This document shows, piece by piece, positions 1-7,232 of a stretch of 64,000 nucleotides of DNA (the stretch's first letter is position 1; each line of letters starts with the position of its first letter). The DNA is from Natrialba magadii ATCC 43099 (lineage in GTDB: Archaea; Halobacteriota; Halobacteria; Halobacteriales; Natrialbaceae). The position numbers were made by a program, and so were the translations under genes. Location of the stretch: NCBI RefSeq assembly GCF_000025625.1, contig NC_013922.1, positions 3,410,001 through 3,474,000 on the forward strand, written 5' to 3'. The notes beneath the pieces were generated by a model, which saw nothing but the letters and a program-made list of their open reading frames with translations, was not told the DNA's origin and searched no databases.

Positions 1-1211
1 TCCCCACCGTCCGCTGCCATGTCGTCGCCGGTGCTTCCGCTCGCGATGTTGAGGAAGCCAGCGCTCTCCTCGAGTGTCTGTGTGAAGAAGCTGAGCACGG
101 TCGCGAGGAACGACTGCTCGCGGTAGGGCGTCAGCGACCAGACAAAGATCGTCAGCCCGAAGTTGAAGACGACGAGTCCAATGAGGTTGACCGGTTTCTT
201 CGCCCGGAAGACGCTCGTATCGAGGCGGGTGAGTCCGAACGGCCCAATCACGAAGACCACCTGTGCGACAAACGCGGCGAGCAGGAGGACGAGGGTGATG
301 AACGTCGACACCTGGTGGGTAAGAATAATCGCAACGCTCAGCAGGATCAACAGCGAGAAGTCACGCATCGTGTATTCGATGCGCATCACGCGGATGAGCG
401 CGTACAGGATCGCGAGGAAGAACACCAGCCCGAGGCTCGTCGGGATGAGGTGCAGCCCCCACATCGAGACGTGACTGGTGAGCGCGAACAGCGCCGTTGC
501 CAGCACAGCCCAGCGCTCGGAGACGAGCAGATTCGTCGTCGCATAGATGAGCAGGACCGATAGCGGCATCACGATACCGACGGAGAGGTACAGCGCGAGT
601 CGCAGTGGCACGTCGAGCAGAAGCGACGACGCGACGACGAGCAGATGATAGAACGGCGAGGCGTAGTGTTTATCGTGCGAAATCGCACTGAGGGACTCCT
701 CGGCGTGGATCGCCTCGACGAACTCCATGTGCGTCCAGACGTCGATTCCGATGTAGCCCGGTGTCGCGTATAACGCGGTAAACCGGAAGACGAGCGCGAA
801 GAGAACGATCTGGAGCAACAGCAGCCGCCGGTTGAACACCTCTTCGCTCGTAAAGAGGATCTGGACGACGACGAGCGTCGCCAGGACGCTCGCGGCCGCG
901 AAGTACACCGGCGTGCGCGCTCCCTGCAGGACCGTCAGAACGACCAGCGCACCGAGTCCGGCGAGGACGATACTCGGGAGTGTCATCGCGACAGGGCGAG
1001 GCAGTCGCGGCAGTGCCGTGGTTGTGTCCTGTTGATACAACGCGAGGAGATACAGCGCACACGCTGTCCCGAGGACGAACGGCACCGTGTTGAGGTAAAT
1101 CTGTGACGCAACCAGTCGCAGCGGCAGGAGTCCAACTGCTAACAGGAGGCCGATGATCGCCGCGACGGTATCGAGCCGAAACGGTCGCAGTTGCGAGATC
1201 CTGTTATACAC
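1..1211 (-). CDS. Polytopic membrane protein, GT-C (family 39-like) glycosyltransferase candidate, partial at window edge
   Basis: The frame stays open from a GTG at 1211 to the window edge, giving about 403 residues without a stop. The visible part has roughly ten hydrophobic helices separated by short loops. An acidic loop after the third or fourth helix reads GIDVWTHMEF, where GT-C enzymes usually carry their catalytic Asp or Glu, and a His-rich HDKHYASPFYH stretch follows. The GTG overlaps the stop of the GT4 gene (GTGTATAA), so translation is probably coupled and the gene is the last visible member of the surface-glycan operon. Family knowledge suggests a lipid-linked sugar transferase or a polysaccharide polymerase. 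The C-terminus is outside the window, so a flippase-like or purely structural role cannot be excluded. Confidence 0.75.
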   Translation of the reverse strand, partial: MYNRISQLRPFRLDTVAAIIGLLLAVGLLPLRLVASQIYLNTVPFVLGTACALYLLALYQQDTTTALPRLPRPVAMTLPSIVLAGLGALVVLTVLQGARTPVYFAAASVLATLVVVQILFTSEEVFNRRLLLLQIVLFALVFRFTALYATPGYIGIDVWTHMEFVEAIHAEESLSAISHDKHYASPFYHLLVVASSLLLDVPLRLALYLSVGIVMPLSVLLIYATTNLLVSERWAVLATALFALTSHVSMWGLHLIPTSLGLVFFLAILYALIRVMRIEYTMRDFSLLILLSVAIILTHQVSTFITLVLLLAAFVAQVVFVIGPFGLTRLDTSVFRAKKPVNLIGLVVFNFGLTIFVWSLTPYREQSFLATVLSFFTQTLEESAGFLNIASGSTGDDMAADGG

Positions 1212-2181
1212 CACTGGAAACACCTCGCTGCGCAGTTTTCGATCCGGATCGCGCGGTCGGATCGAGCAGGCGCTCATACAGCGACACGAGTCGGTCGCCC
1301 ATCGAATCGAGACTCAGACCGTCGATGCGCTCCCGACCCTGCGATGAACCGCCGTTCTCGAGTGCAACCGTGAGCCCGACCCCCAGTTCGTCGTCGTCGT
1401 CGCTGACGAAGCAGTTGGGAAGTCCCTCGACGGTCTCGGCGACGAAACCGACGTCGGTGGAGACGACCGGGAGGTTGCAGGCCGCGGCTTCCTTGACGAC
1501 CATCGGGCCGCTCTCGCGCTTCGAGGTCACGAGCAACACGTCGCTCGCGTTCATGTAGTACGGAATCTCGGCGTGGTCGACGCCGCTAACGGTTCGGAGT
1601 TCGACATCGACGCCCGCCTGATCGACGAGGCGTTTCGCCCGCGGGAAGTCCTTGACCGCGCGCTCGCGGTCGTAGGGAAAGAGCGCGATATTTGTATCGG
1701 GATCGGTGTCCCATCCGAGATGGTTGCGAGCCTCTGCCTGCGGAATCGGACGGAACAGTTCCGTGTCGACGCCGAAGGGAATCAGTTCGTGGTCGATCTC
1801 GAGTTGGCGCGACATCACCGGGCTCGGAACGACGGTCGCGCTCGCGCGACGTGCGCCGTGCCGGCTGAGCGACCGGAGCCACTCCTGGTCAGCCATGAGG
1901 TCCGTTCCCCACAGTGTCAGGACGACCGGCCGAGTCGGCTGAGCGAGCGCGAACGGGGCGACCAGCCCGTAGTTCGCGTGGACCAGATCGTACTCGTCAG
2001 AGCGGAGTTCCGCGAGTATCTTTGGATAAAAACGGGCGTAATCGACCGGCGTCCGGCCCGAATCGCCGTGGTGTTCGCCCGGTACGCCGACCACCGTACA
2101 GTCGACGCCGCGCTCTTCGAGTACCGACACCTGCTGGTCGAAAAACGGTCGTGGCGTGGTCACTACTTGAAGTACCTTCAT
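1204..2181 (-). CDS. Glycosyltransferase family 4 (GT-B fold)
   Basis: The 325-aa protein has the two Rossmann-like halves of a GT-B enzyme. The N-terminal half begins MKVLQVVTTPRPFFDQQVS and contains HANYG and LTLWGTDL, typical acceptor-side loops. The C-terminal half has IPFGVDTELFRP, then the donor-binding E-x7-E element in ESGPMVVKEAAA followed by NLPVVSTDVG. These are hallmarks of retaining GT4 enzymes that move a sugar from a nucleotide donor. It starts 7 nt after the DUF354 stop and overlaps the next gene, so it sits inside a tight operon. The donor sugar cannot be read from the sequence, but the operon's nucleotide-sugar dehydrogenase makes a uronic-acid donor plausible. Confidence 0.9.
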   Translation of the reverse strand: MKVLQVVTTPRPFFDQQVSVLEERGVDCTVVGVPGEHHGDSGRTPVDYARFYPKILAELRSDEYDLVHANYGLVAPFALAQPTRPVVLTLWGTDLMADQEWLRSLSRHGARRASATVVPSPVMSRQLEIDHELIPFGVDTELFRPIPQAEARNHLGWDTDPDTNIALFPYDRERAVKDFPRAKRLVDQAGVDVELRTVSGVDHAEIPYYMNASDVLLVTSKRESGPMVVKEAAACNLPVVSTDVGFVAETVEGLPNCFVSDDDDELGVGLTVALENGGSSQGRERIDGLSLDSMGDRLVSLYERLLDPTARSGSKTAQRGVSSGV

Positions 2182-2187
2182 TGTACA

Positions 2188-3255
2188 CTATCCGGGGTTC
2201 GTCGCAGCCGACGGCTGTTCCGGCCGCTCGCCGCGTGCAGTCGTCTCGAGTGCCTGTACGATTACGTTCGTCACGTCGACGCGCTCTGCGAGCAAGCGCT
2301 CGCGTCGCACCGCCCACGGTTCGTCGTCGCGATCGACGATCGACACCGCCTTCTCGAGTGCTCGCACGTGACGATCCTCGTCGTTGAACTCGAAGAGGAG
2401 GCCGTACTCCGAGTCGAGTTCAGCCGTGTAGCCGAGCGAGAGCGAGTTTACGTAGACCGAGGGCGTGCCGAGCACGGCGGCCTCGGCCGCGGTTGTCGCC
2501 CCCTCGCCGACGACGACGTCCGCGAAGGCGAGCAAGTCGTGCATCAGTTCGGGCGGCGTCTCGAGTTGGTACTCGGCGAGGTCGGCAGGTGGCTCGCCCT
2601 CTGCTGTCAGAAGGACCGTTGCGCCTACGTCCTCGAGTCGGTCGACGACTTCGCGCGGATCGTCGAAGCCGCCGTGGCCCACGTCGTGGGAGGCGTCCCA
2701 GCTACTGAGTCGAACGACGGCGATGGTTTCCTCACGCTCGACGCCGGCTAACTCGAGTACCGACGGATCTGGCTCGAACCGGTCGGGGTGGAGGTAGGCC
2801 AGTTCGTGGTAGCCGGGATAGGTGACCTGTTTCGCGCCGATTTCCTCGCGGTAGCACGTCGGCGTGCAAATCACGTCGGCGAACGGATAGCCCAGTTTCG
2901 TGATGAGCGTCGCGTGTTCGGTGTCGTAGAAGACGACGCTTTTCGCGCGAAGCGCCGTCGCGACGTGTGCTGCGGCGACACCGCCGATTGCGGTGATTAC
3001 GTCGGGGTCGATCGCCCGCGCTCGGCGGAGAAGTTTTGCCTCGTAGGTCGCCTGCACTGCTGCGAGCGAGGCGAGCGAGTCAGCGTCGCCGGCCAGCACT
3101 TCGTGATCGATGTCGTAGCCCTCGAGCAGGGCGACCGCGACGCTGCTCTCGCGGGCGAAGACGTGGACCTCGTGGCCACGGCACTCGAGTTCCTCGATCG
3201 CGTTCCGGAAGAAGTGGACGTGGCCGGGGTGCTGGATCGTGACGATGATGCGCAT
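2188..3255 (-). CDS. DUF354-family protein (predicted glycosyltransferase-like)
   Basis: This 355-aa protein starts MRIIVTIQHPGHVHFFRNAI, a beta-strand plus glycine/histidine loop typical of DUF354, a GT-B-like family found in archaeal and bacterial surface-polysaccharide loci. The C-terminal half has DVVVGEGATTAAEAAVLGTPSVYVNS, resembling the nucleotide-sugar pocket of UDP-GlcNAc 2-epimerase and MurG-like proteins. A longer frame extends upstream to 3546, but it overlaps the dehydrogenase gene and its extra residues look like shadow sequence, so the ATG at 3255 is preferred. That ATG overlaps the stop of a 49-aa ORF (TAATG). It probably transfers or epimerises an amino-sugar in the same pathway as the dehydrogenase; the exact reaction is unknown. 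Confidence 0.8.
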   Translation of the reverse strand: MRIIVTIQHPGHVHFFRNAIEELECRGHEVHVFARESSVAVALLEGYDIDHEVLAGDADSLASLAAVQATYEAKLLRRARAIDPDVITAIGGVAAAHVATALRAKSVVFYDTEHATLITKLGYPFADVICTPTCYREEIGAKQVTYPGYHELAYLHPDRFEPDPSVLELAGVEREETIAVVRLSSWDASHDVGHGGFDDPREVVDRLEDVGATVLLTAEGEPPADLAEYQLETPPELMHDLLAFADVVVGEGATTAAEAAVLGTPSVYVNSLSLGYTAELDSEYGLLFEFNDEDRHVRALEKAVSIVDRDDEPWAVRRERLLAERVDVTNVIVQALETTARGERPEQPSAATNPG

Positions 3256-3404
3256 TATGTAGCCTCCGTGCTGTCTGCGGTGGTCGCTGGCGCCGGTGCT
3301 GGTTCGGCGGCGTTCTCGCTCGCCGCTGGCGATCGGTCGTCCATCATCTCCGTCCGCAGCTCCAGTCCCATCCCAACGCCGATCGCGTCCCCCCGTCCCG
3401 TCAT
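3255..3404 (-). CDS. Possible small coupled ORF, 49 aa
   Basis: A 49-codon frame lies exactly between two operon genes. Its ATG overlaps the dehydrogenase stop (ATGA at 3404-3401) and its TAA overlaps the DUF354 start (TAATG at 3257-3253). The peptide runs from MTGRGDAIGVGM to an Ala/Pro-rich tail ending TTADSTEAT, with no membrane segment or known motif. Double stop/start overlap is how coupled genes in this operon are arranged, which favours real translation, perhaps only to deliver ribosomes to the DUF354 gene. The sequence is low-complexity and could also be a spacer that happens to be open. Confidence 0.4.
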   Translation of the reverse strand: MTGRGDAIGVGMGLELRTEMMDDRSPAASENAAEPAPAPATTADSTEAT

Positions 3405-4807
3405 ACGCGTCGATAGGTGAAGCCGGCATCCGCGGCCTCGTCTTCGTCGATCGCACCGGCAACGTCGACCAGCGCGGGATCGTCGTCGAGTTCGCTCGCG
3501 ACCGCCCCCAGGTCCATCTTGGTGAACTCGTCGTGAGGTGTCGCAAGCACGATCGCGTCGAAGCCTTCGAACGAGAGTTGTTCCTGGACCTCGAGATCGA
3601 ACGTTTCGCGGGCCGCCTCGTGGTTCGCGATCGGGTCGAATCCCTCGAGGTGAATGTCGTACTCGTTCAGCGTGTCGACGACGTTCGAGACTTTCGAACT
3701 GCGAAGATCGCCGACGCCGGGCTTGTAGGAGAGACCGAGGACGAGCACGCGACTGTCCCGGAGCGTCTTGTGACACTTGTTGAGCGCCTTGATCGTCAGG
3801 TCGGCGACGTGGGCCGGCATCGACTCGTTGACCTTCCGTCCCATCTGCATCAACTCCGGCTCGAAGCCCTCCTGTGCGGAGCGGTAGGAGAGGAAGTACG
3901 GATCGACCGGGATACAGTGACCGCCGACCAGCCCGGGTCGGTAGTCGTGGAAGTTCCACTTCGTGCCGGCCGCCTCGAGGACGTCCTGGGTGTCGACGTC
4001 CATGTGCTCGAGTGCAACCGAGAGTTCGTTGACAAACGCGATGTTCAGGTCACGCTGGGTGTTCTCGACGACCTTCGACGCCTCGGCGACCTCGATCGAG
4101 GGCGCACGGTGAACGCCCGCGTCGACGACGGAGCCGTAGAGGTCCGCCACGTCGTTGAGAACCGCCTCGGTCTGGCCGCTGACGACCTTGACGACGTCTG
4201 AAAGTCCGTGCTCCTCGTCACCCGGCGTCGCACGCTCGGGCGAATACCCAACGAAGAAGTCCTCACCAGCGGTCATCCCGGAGGTCTCCTCGAGTGCCGG
4301 GATGAGCACCTCGCGGGTCGAGCCTGGGTAGACGGTCGATTCAAGGATGACCGTCGTGCCGGCGCTCATCTTCGAGCCGACGGTCTGGCCGGCGCTTTCG
4401 ACGTAGCTCAAGTCGGGTCGGTCGTCGTCCTGAATTGGCGTCGGAACGGCGATGACCACGTACTCGGCGTCGCTGATCGCGCCCGCGTTCGTGGTGTAGG
4501 AGATGTCGTCGTTCTGGACGGCCTCGTCCGTGAGGTCGCCAGTCGTGTCTTCGCCGTCTTTGAGCTGCTCGACGGTGGACTCATCGACATCGTAGCCGAT
4601 GACCTGGTAGTCAGACTGTGCGAAGCCGACGGCGAGCGGGAGGCCGACGTAGCCGAGACCGACGACACAGATGGTCGCTTCCCTGGTGTGGTGGTCTTCT
4701 TCGACGTGCTCGAGTGTGGTCGATTCCGAACTGCGGTGCTCGAGTACCTGGTGACCGTGCATTCGATCGTCCGCTCGGTTCTCGGTGTCGCTGATTGTCG
4801 GCGTCAT
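3401..4807 (-). CDS. Nucleotide-sugar dehydrogenase (UDP-ManNAc / UDP-glucose dehydrogenase family)
   Basis: The 468-aa protein has the full UDP-sugar 6-dehydrogenase architecture: an NAD-binding GLGYVG at about residues 50-55, a central helical domain with ESTVYPGSTRE, and the thiolate motif GGHCIPVDPYF with the nucleophilic Cys near residue 298. A C-terminal UDP-binding domain follows, with VLGLSYKPGVGDLR. It oxidises the sugar C6 alcohol to a carboxylate using two NAD+. The VENTQRDLNIAFVNEL helix is more like UDP-ManNAc dehydrogenases than UDP-glucose ones. The ATG at 4807 gives a His-rich, probably disordered N-terminal extension of about 43 residues; an internal Met at about residue 16 is an alternative start. 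First gene of the glycan operon. Confidence 0.9.
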   Translation of the reverse strand: MTPTISDTENRADDRMHGHQVLEHRSSESTTLEHVEEDHHTREATICVVGLGYVGLPLAVGFAQSDYQVIGYDVDESTVEQLKDGEDTTGDLTDEAVQNDDISYTTNAGAISDAEYVVIAVPTPIQDDDRPDLSYVESAGQTVGSKMSAGTTVILESTVYPGSTREVLIPALEETSGMTAGEDFFVGYSPERATPGDEEHGLSDVVKVVSGQTEAVLNDVADLYGSVVDAGVHRAPSIEVAEASKVVENTQRDLNIAFVNELSVALEHMDVDTQDVLEAAGTKWNFHDYRPGLVGGHCIPVDPYFLSYRSAQEGFEPELMQMGRKVNESMPAHVADLTIKALNKCHKTLRDSRVLVLGLSYKPGVGDLRSSKVSNVVDTLNEYDIHLEGFDPIANHEAARETFDLEVQEQLSFEGFDAIVLATPHDEFTKMDLGAVASELDDDPALVDVAGAIDEDEAADAGFTYRRV

Positions 4808-5348
4808 GGATGTCGTGTGTGGTGGATGGTGACCGGCGCACCCGTCGTGCGGCGGTTTGAGTCGGTTGTCGGTCGATTCGTGCCCGATATGGAGTCGTCC
4901 GCAGTCCCGCCGAAGCGGGATCGCTCTCGATCCCGACAAACAGCGATGAGCGGTTTACTATAGCGCTGATAAACTGTTGCAACGATCGGACGAGAACGTG
5001 ATCGGCGTCGAAGACGGCTCACGGGCCTGTTCTCCGGGAGTTCCGAATTCGGTGTCGAACACCGGCTTAGCAGTCCGCTAAACCTGCTTGTATCGACCCA
5101 TAATGAAGGTACCACATGGTGCAGTACCGATGCGGTCGTCGTGACCGCAGTGCGATTTGGAGCCTCGCTCCGACTCGGCTGGGCGACCGTACACGCGATC
5201 GTGACTGTCCCCGTGACCGCGGTATCCTACGGTTGTGGGGTCCGAACGGGTCGCAAGCACGGACACGAGTCCGTACGAACGGTTACGACACGGCCGCGAC
5301 AGACACAGAACGAGCGACACAGAGACTGTAGACAGAAGCGCGAAATCC
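4808..5348. promoter_or_regulatory. Divergent intergenic region between dehydrogenase operon and membrane regulator
   Basis: No convincing gene is seen here; frames that cross it are shadow-like and Arg-rich. It separates two divergently read units. It contains a 22-bp segment at 4953-4974 that begins GTTTA and ends TAAAC (an interrupted inverted repeat), and an 18-bp element at 5066-5083 that recurs at two other glycan loci in this window. It is the probable promoter and operator area for both the minus-strand glycan operon and the regulator gene. Confidence 0.55.
5066..5083 (+). promoter_or_regulatory. 18-bp shared element, copy 1
   Basis: Reads CTTAGCAGTCCGCTAAAC, with an inner inverted repeat TTAGC / GCTAA separated by five bases. 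It lies 266 nt upstream of the regulator ATG, in the same orientation. Near-copies occur at 6671-6688 and, on the minus strand, at 15851-15868. After copies 1 and 2 there is also a shared spacing to TGTA five bases further on. Confidence 0.5.
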
Positions 5349-6134
5349 ATGGCACCATTACCCAGTATTCAGGTTGGCGACGGACCGCATGCACCGGTCG
5401 TGGGCACCGAGCCCGCCATCGATCCGGTCCTGTCCGCCACAGTCGACGCGTACACGGTCGAAGCGACGATACCCCTTCCAGGATTGGGCGAAACGGCAGG
5501 TGGATCGTCGTACTGGCTGTTGACGATCCGTGATGCGTCGATCTGGGAGGTGTCACTCATCGCGATTCTGTTCCTGATGATCACCGCACTGGTCGGCGTC
5601 CGTGTCGTGCAGGCACTCTCCGTGGACGACCTCGGAGCACTCGCGCGACATACCGGTACAGGCACTGGCACTGGCACTGGCACTGGTACTGGTACTGGTT
5701 CCGGATCCGGCTCCAACACCGGCTCCGACACCGGAACCGGCTCACCAGAACCCCAGCATCCCGCTGGCGCTGACTCCGCACGCGCACACTCGACCGCTGC
5801 GGATCCGAACGCTCCGGCCGGCGCCGGTTCCGACGCCAACCAGCCACGCTCCTACGAACACCTCGTCTCCGCTGACACACCACCAGAGCTACTCAGCGAC
5901 GAAGGGCGCGTCGTCCGACTGCTCGTGAAACACGGCGGCCAGATCCGGCAACACCAGATCGCCGACGAAACGGGCTGGTCGAAATCGAAAGTCAGCCGCA
6001 TCCTCTCGAGTATGTACGACGACGGCACGATCGAGAAGACCTCTGTTGGACGAGAGAACGTGATCTCGCTTCCGGATCGGCCATTCGACGAAGACCCGTC
6101 GACCACTGATAACGCGAACAATCCGGTTCCGTAG
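5349..6134 (+). CDS. Membrane-anchored winged-helix transcriptional regulator
   Basis: The 261-aa protein has a short N-terminal region, one membrane helix at about residues 67-90 (WEVSLIAILFLMITALVG), a linker of Thr-Gly repeats (about 100-130), and a C-terminal winged helix (about 180-240) containing LLVKHGGQIRQHQIADETG and SKSKVSRILSSM. The winged helix resembles the MarR/IclR-like domains that haloarchaea attach to membrane helices. It is expected to bind DNA on the cytoplasmic side while tethered to the membrane. The linker is encoded by an in-frame GGCACT/GGTACT hexamer array that could change length without a frameshift. The frame is open to 5235, but the earlier residues look non-coding, so the ATG at 5349 is chosen. 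Its position beside glycan genes and a shared upstream element suggests it controls them; that is inference. Confidence 0.75.
   Translation: MAPLPSIQVGDGPHAPVVGTEPAIDPVLSATVDAYTVEATIPLPGLGETAGGSSYWLLTIRDASIWEVSLIAILFLMITALVGVRVVQALSVDDLGALARHTGTGTGTGTGTGTGTGSGSGSNTGSDTGTGSPEPQHPAGADSARAHSTAADPNAPAGAGSDANQPRSYEHLVSADTPPELLSDEGRVVRLLVKHGGQIRQHQIADETGWSKSKVSRILSSMYDDGTIEKTSVGRENVISLPDRPFDEDPSTTDNANNPVP
5655..5702. repeat. In-frame hexamer array (GGCACT / GGTACT) in regulator linker
   Basis: Four GGCACT units then two GGTACT units, preceded and followed by degenerate versions. They encode alternating Thr-Gly. Unit length is a multiple of three, so slippage would only change linker length. Confidence 0.9.
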
Positions 6135-6893
6135 TTGCGTCTACTGGTGGAACTCGAGTACCTGGTTACTTCTCACGGTGGCAACATGTGACAGCGGTCC
6201 AAACACCCCTGTCAGTAACGATGAGCACCCACCACACCCATCAACACCGGTATCACTACCTCCGATCAGTGTCATCCATCACCCACCAGCCGACCACTAG
6301 TCCCAGACACACTGGACGAAACCGGTTGGACCGACGAACTGGTGACCAGAGCTGGACGACTACGCTTGCTATTCAGGGTCCGTCCCACAGGCACAGCCTC
6401 GGGGCTCGAGAGTGTCTTGACTGATCACATCCGCTGTCGACACTCTGCTCTCGATCCGCCCCTCTCCTCGAGTTCACGCACTCTTCCCAGTCCCTGGCAG
6501 CGACAACCCAACCGGTTAACCCGTCGCCTGGCTGGCACGGACCTGGTCTGACCGGTGGGGAAGGGAGAGTCGACCGGTGAGTCCCGAGGGTACTCGAGTC
6601 CCAACTTGCGGACCCTGACTGCACGCTGAACGGTCAGGTGTCGAAACGGAGGAGGCGGGTCGAGAGGCGCTTACCAGCCCGCTAAACAGGGATGTACTGT
6701 GTGAAACAGTGCAAACGATGGGGCCAAACTGAGTGCTGTGATCGCGGACAAATCGGACATCGTGGACTGTTTGAGAGCTGTCAGAGAAAACAGGATGGTG
6801 CGAATATTGCCATCTAAGCGACTCTCTGTCCAGTATTAGAGGAACTATTGAAGGGGTGTCCGTCACAGCGACTGTCTTATTCGCTCTATAGTA
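6135..6893. other. Long non-coding stretch upstream of glmS
   Basis: About 760 nt with no persuasive reading frame on either strand. It holds the second copy of the 18-bp element (6671-6688) and several CTCGAG palindromes. An AT-richer part (6690-6890) ends shortly before the ORFs leading to glmS, which suggests a promoter with a long leader. Confidence 0.5.
6671..6688 (+). promoter_or_regulatory. 18-bp shared element, copy 2
   Basis: Reads CTTACCAGCCCGCTAAAC, 15 of 18 bases identical to copy 1. It lies upstream of the glmS locus and in the same orientation as glmS. TGTA follows five bases later, as after copy 1. Confidence 0.5.
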
Positions 6894-7232
6894 ATGGCCG
6901 CAGGAATACTCGCGTCGAGTAGATGCTCGGATCCGCCGTTCGGGCGGGACGGGCACACGCAGCTCAAAACCATGACACTGAACAGCACCGATTCACGGGC
7001 AGCTGTCTCGAGCCGAGTTACGACGGATGCGACGACCGGAGTCGCGGGCGGATTCGCGGTCACCGGCGAATCCGAACGCAGTGTCGCGTCCGGAGACGCA
7101 GTCACGGTCGGCGAACGGGGGAAACAGCGACTCCATCGCCGTCGAACCCAGTCTCCTGCAGGGAGACAGGTCGGATCGCCGTGGTTGCCCGCCTGGTCGC
7201 CACAGGCACACGTAACGGAGGTGAGCGGCTAA
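6894..7232 (+). CDS. Possible leader ORF coupled to glmS, up to 112 aa
   Basis: A frame with ATGs at 6894 and 6972 runs into the glmS start, its TAA overlapping the glmS ATG (TAATG at 7230-7234). The middle of the peptide (GFAVTGESERSVASGDAVTVG) looks like ordinary soluble protein, but the end is Arg/Trp/Pro-rich and has no known motif. A purine-rich GGAGGTG at 7217-7223 within the frame is well placed to act as the glmS ribosome-binding site. It may be a leader peptide, a real small gene, or chance; base composition does not decide. Confidence 0.3.
   Translation: MAAGILASSRCSDPPFGRDGHTQLKTMTLNSTDSRAAVSSRVTTDATTGVAGGFAVTGESERSVASGDAVTVGERGKQRLHRRRTQSPAGRQVGSPWLPAWSPQAHVTEVSG

Noticed and set aside
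1573-2751. Long plus-strand frame of 392 codons over the glycan operon
   Set aside because: Arg/Asp-rich shadow of the minus-strand GT4 and DUF354 genes, which have clear family motifs.
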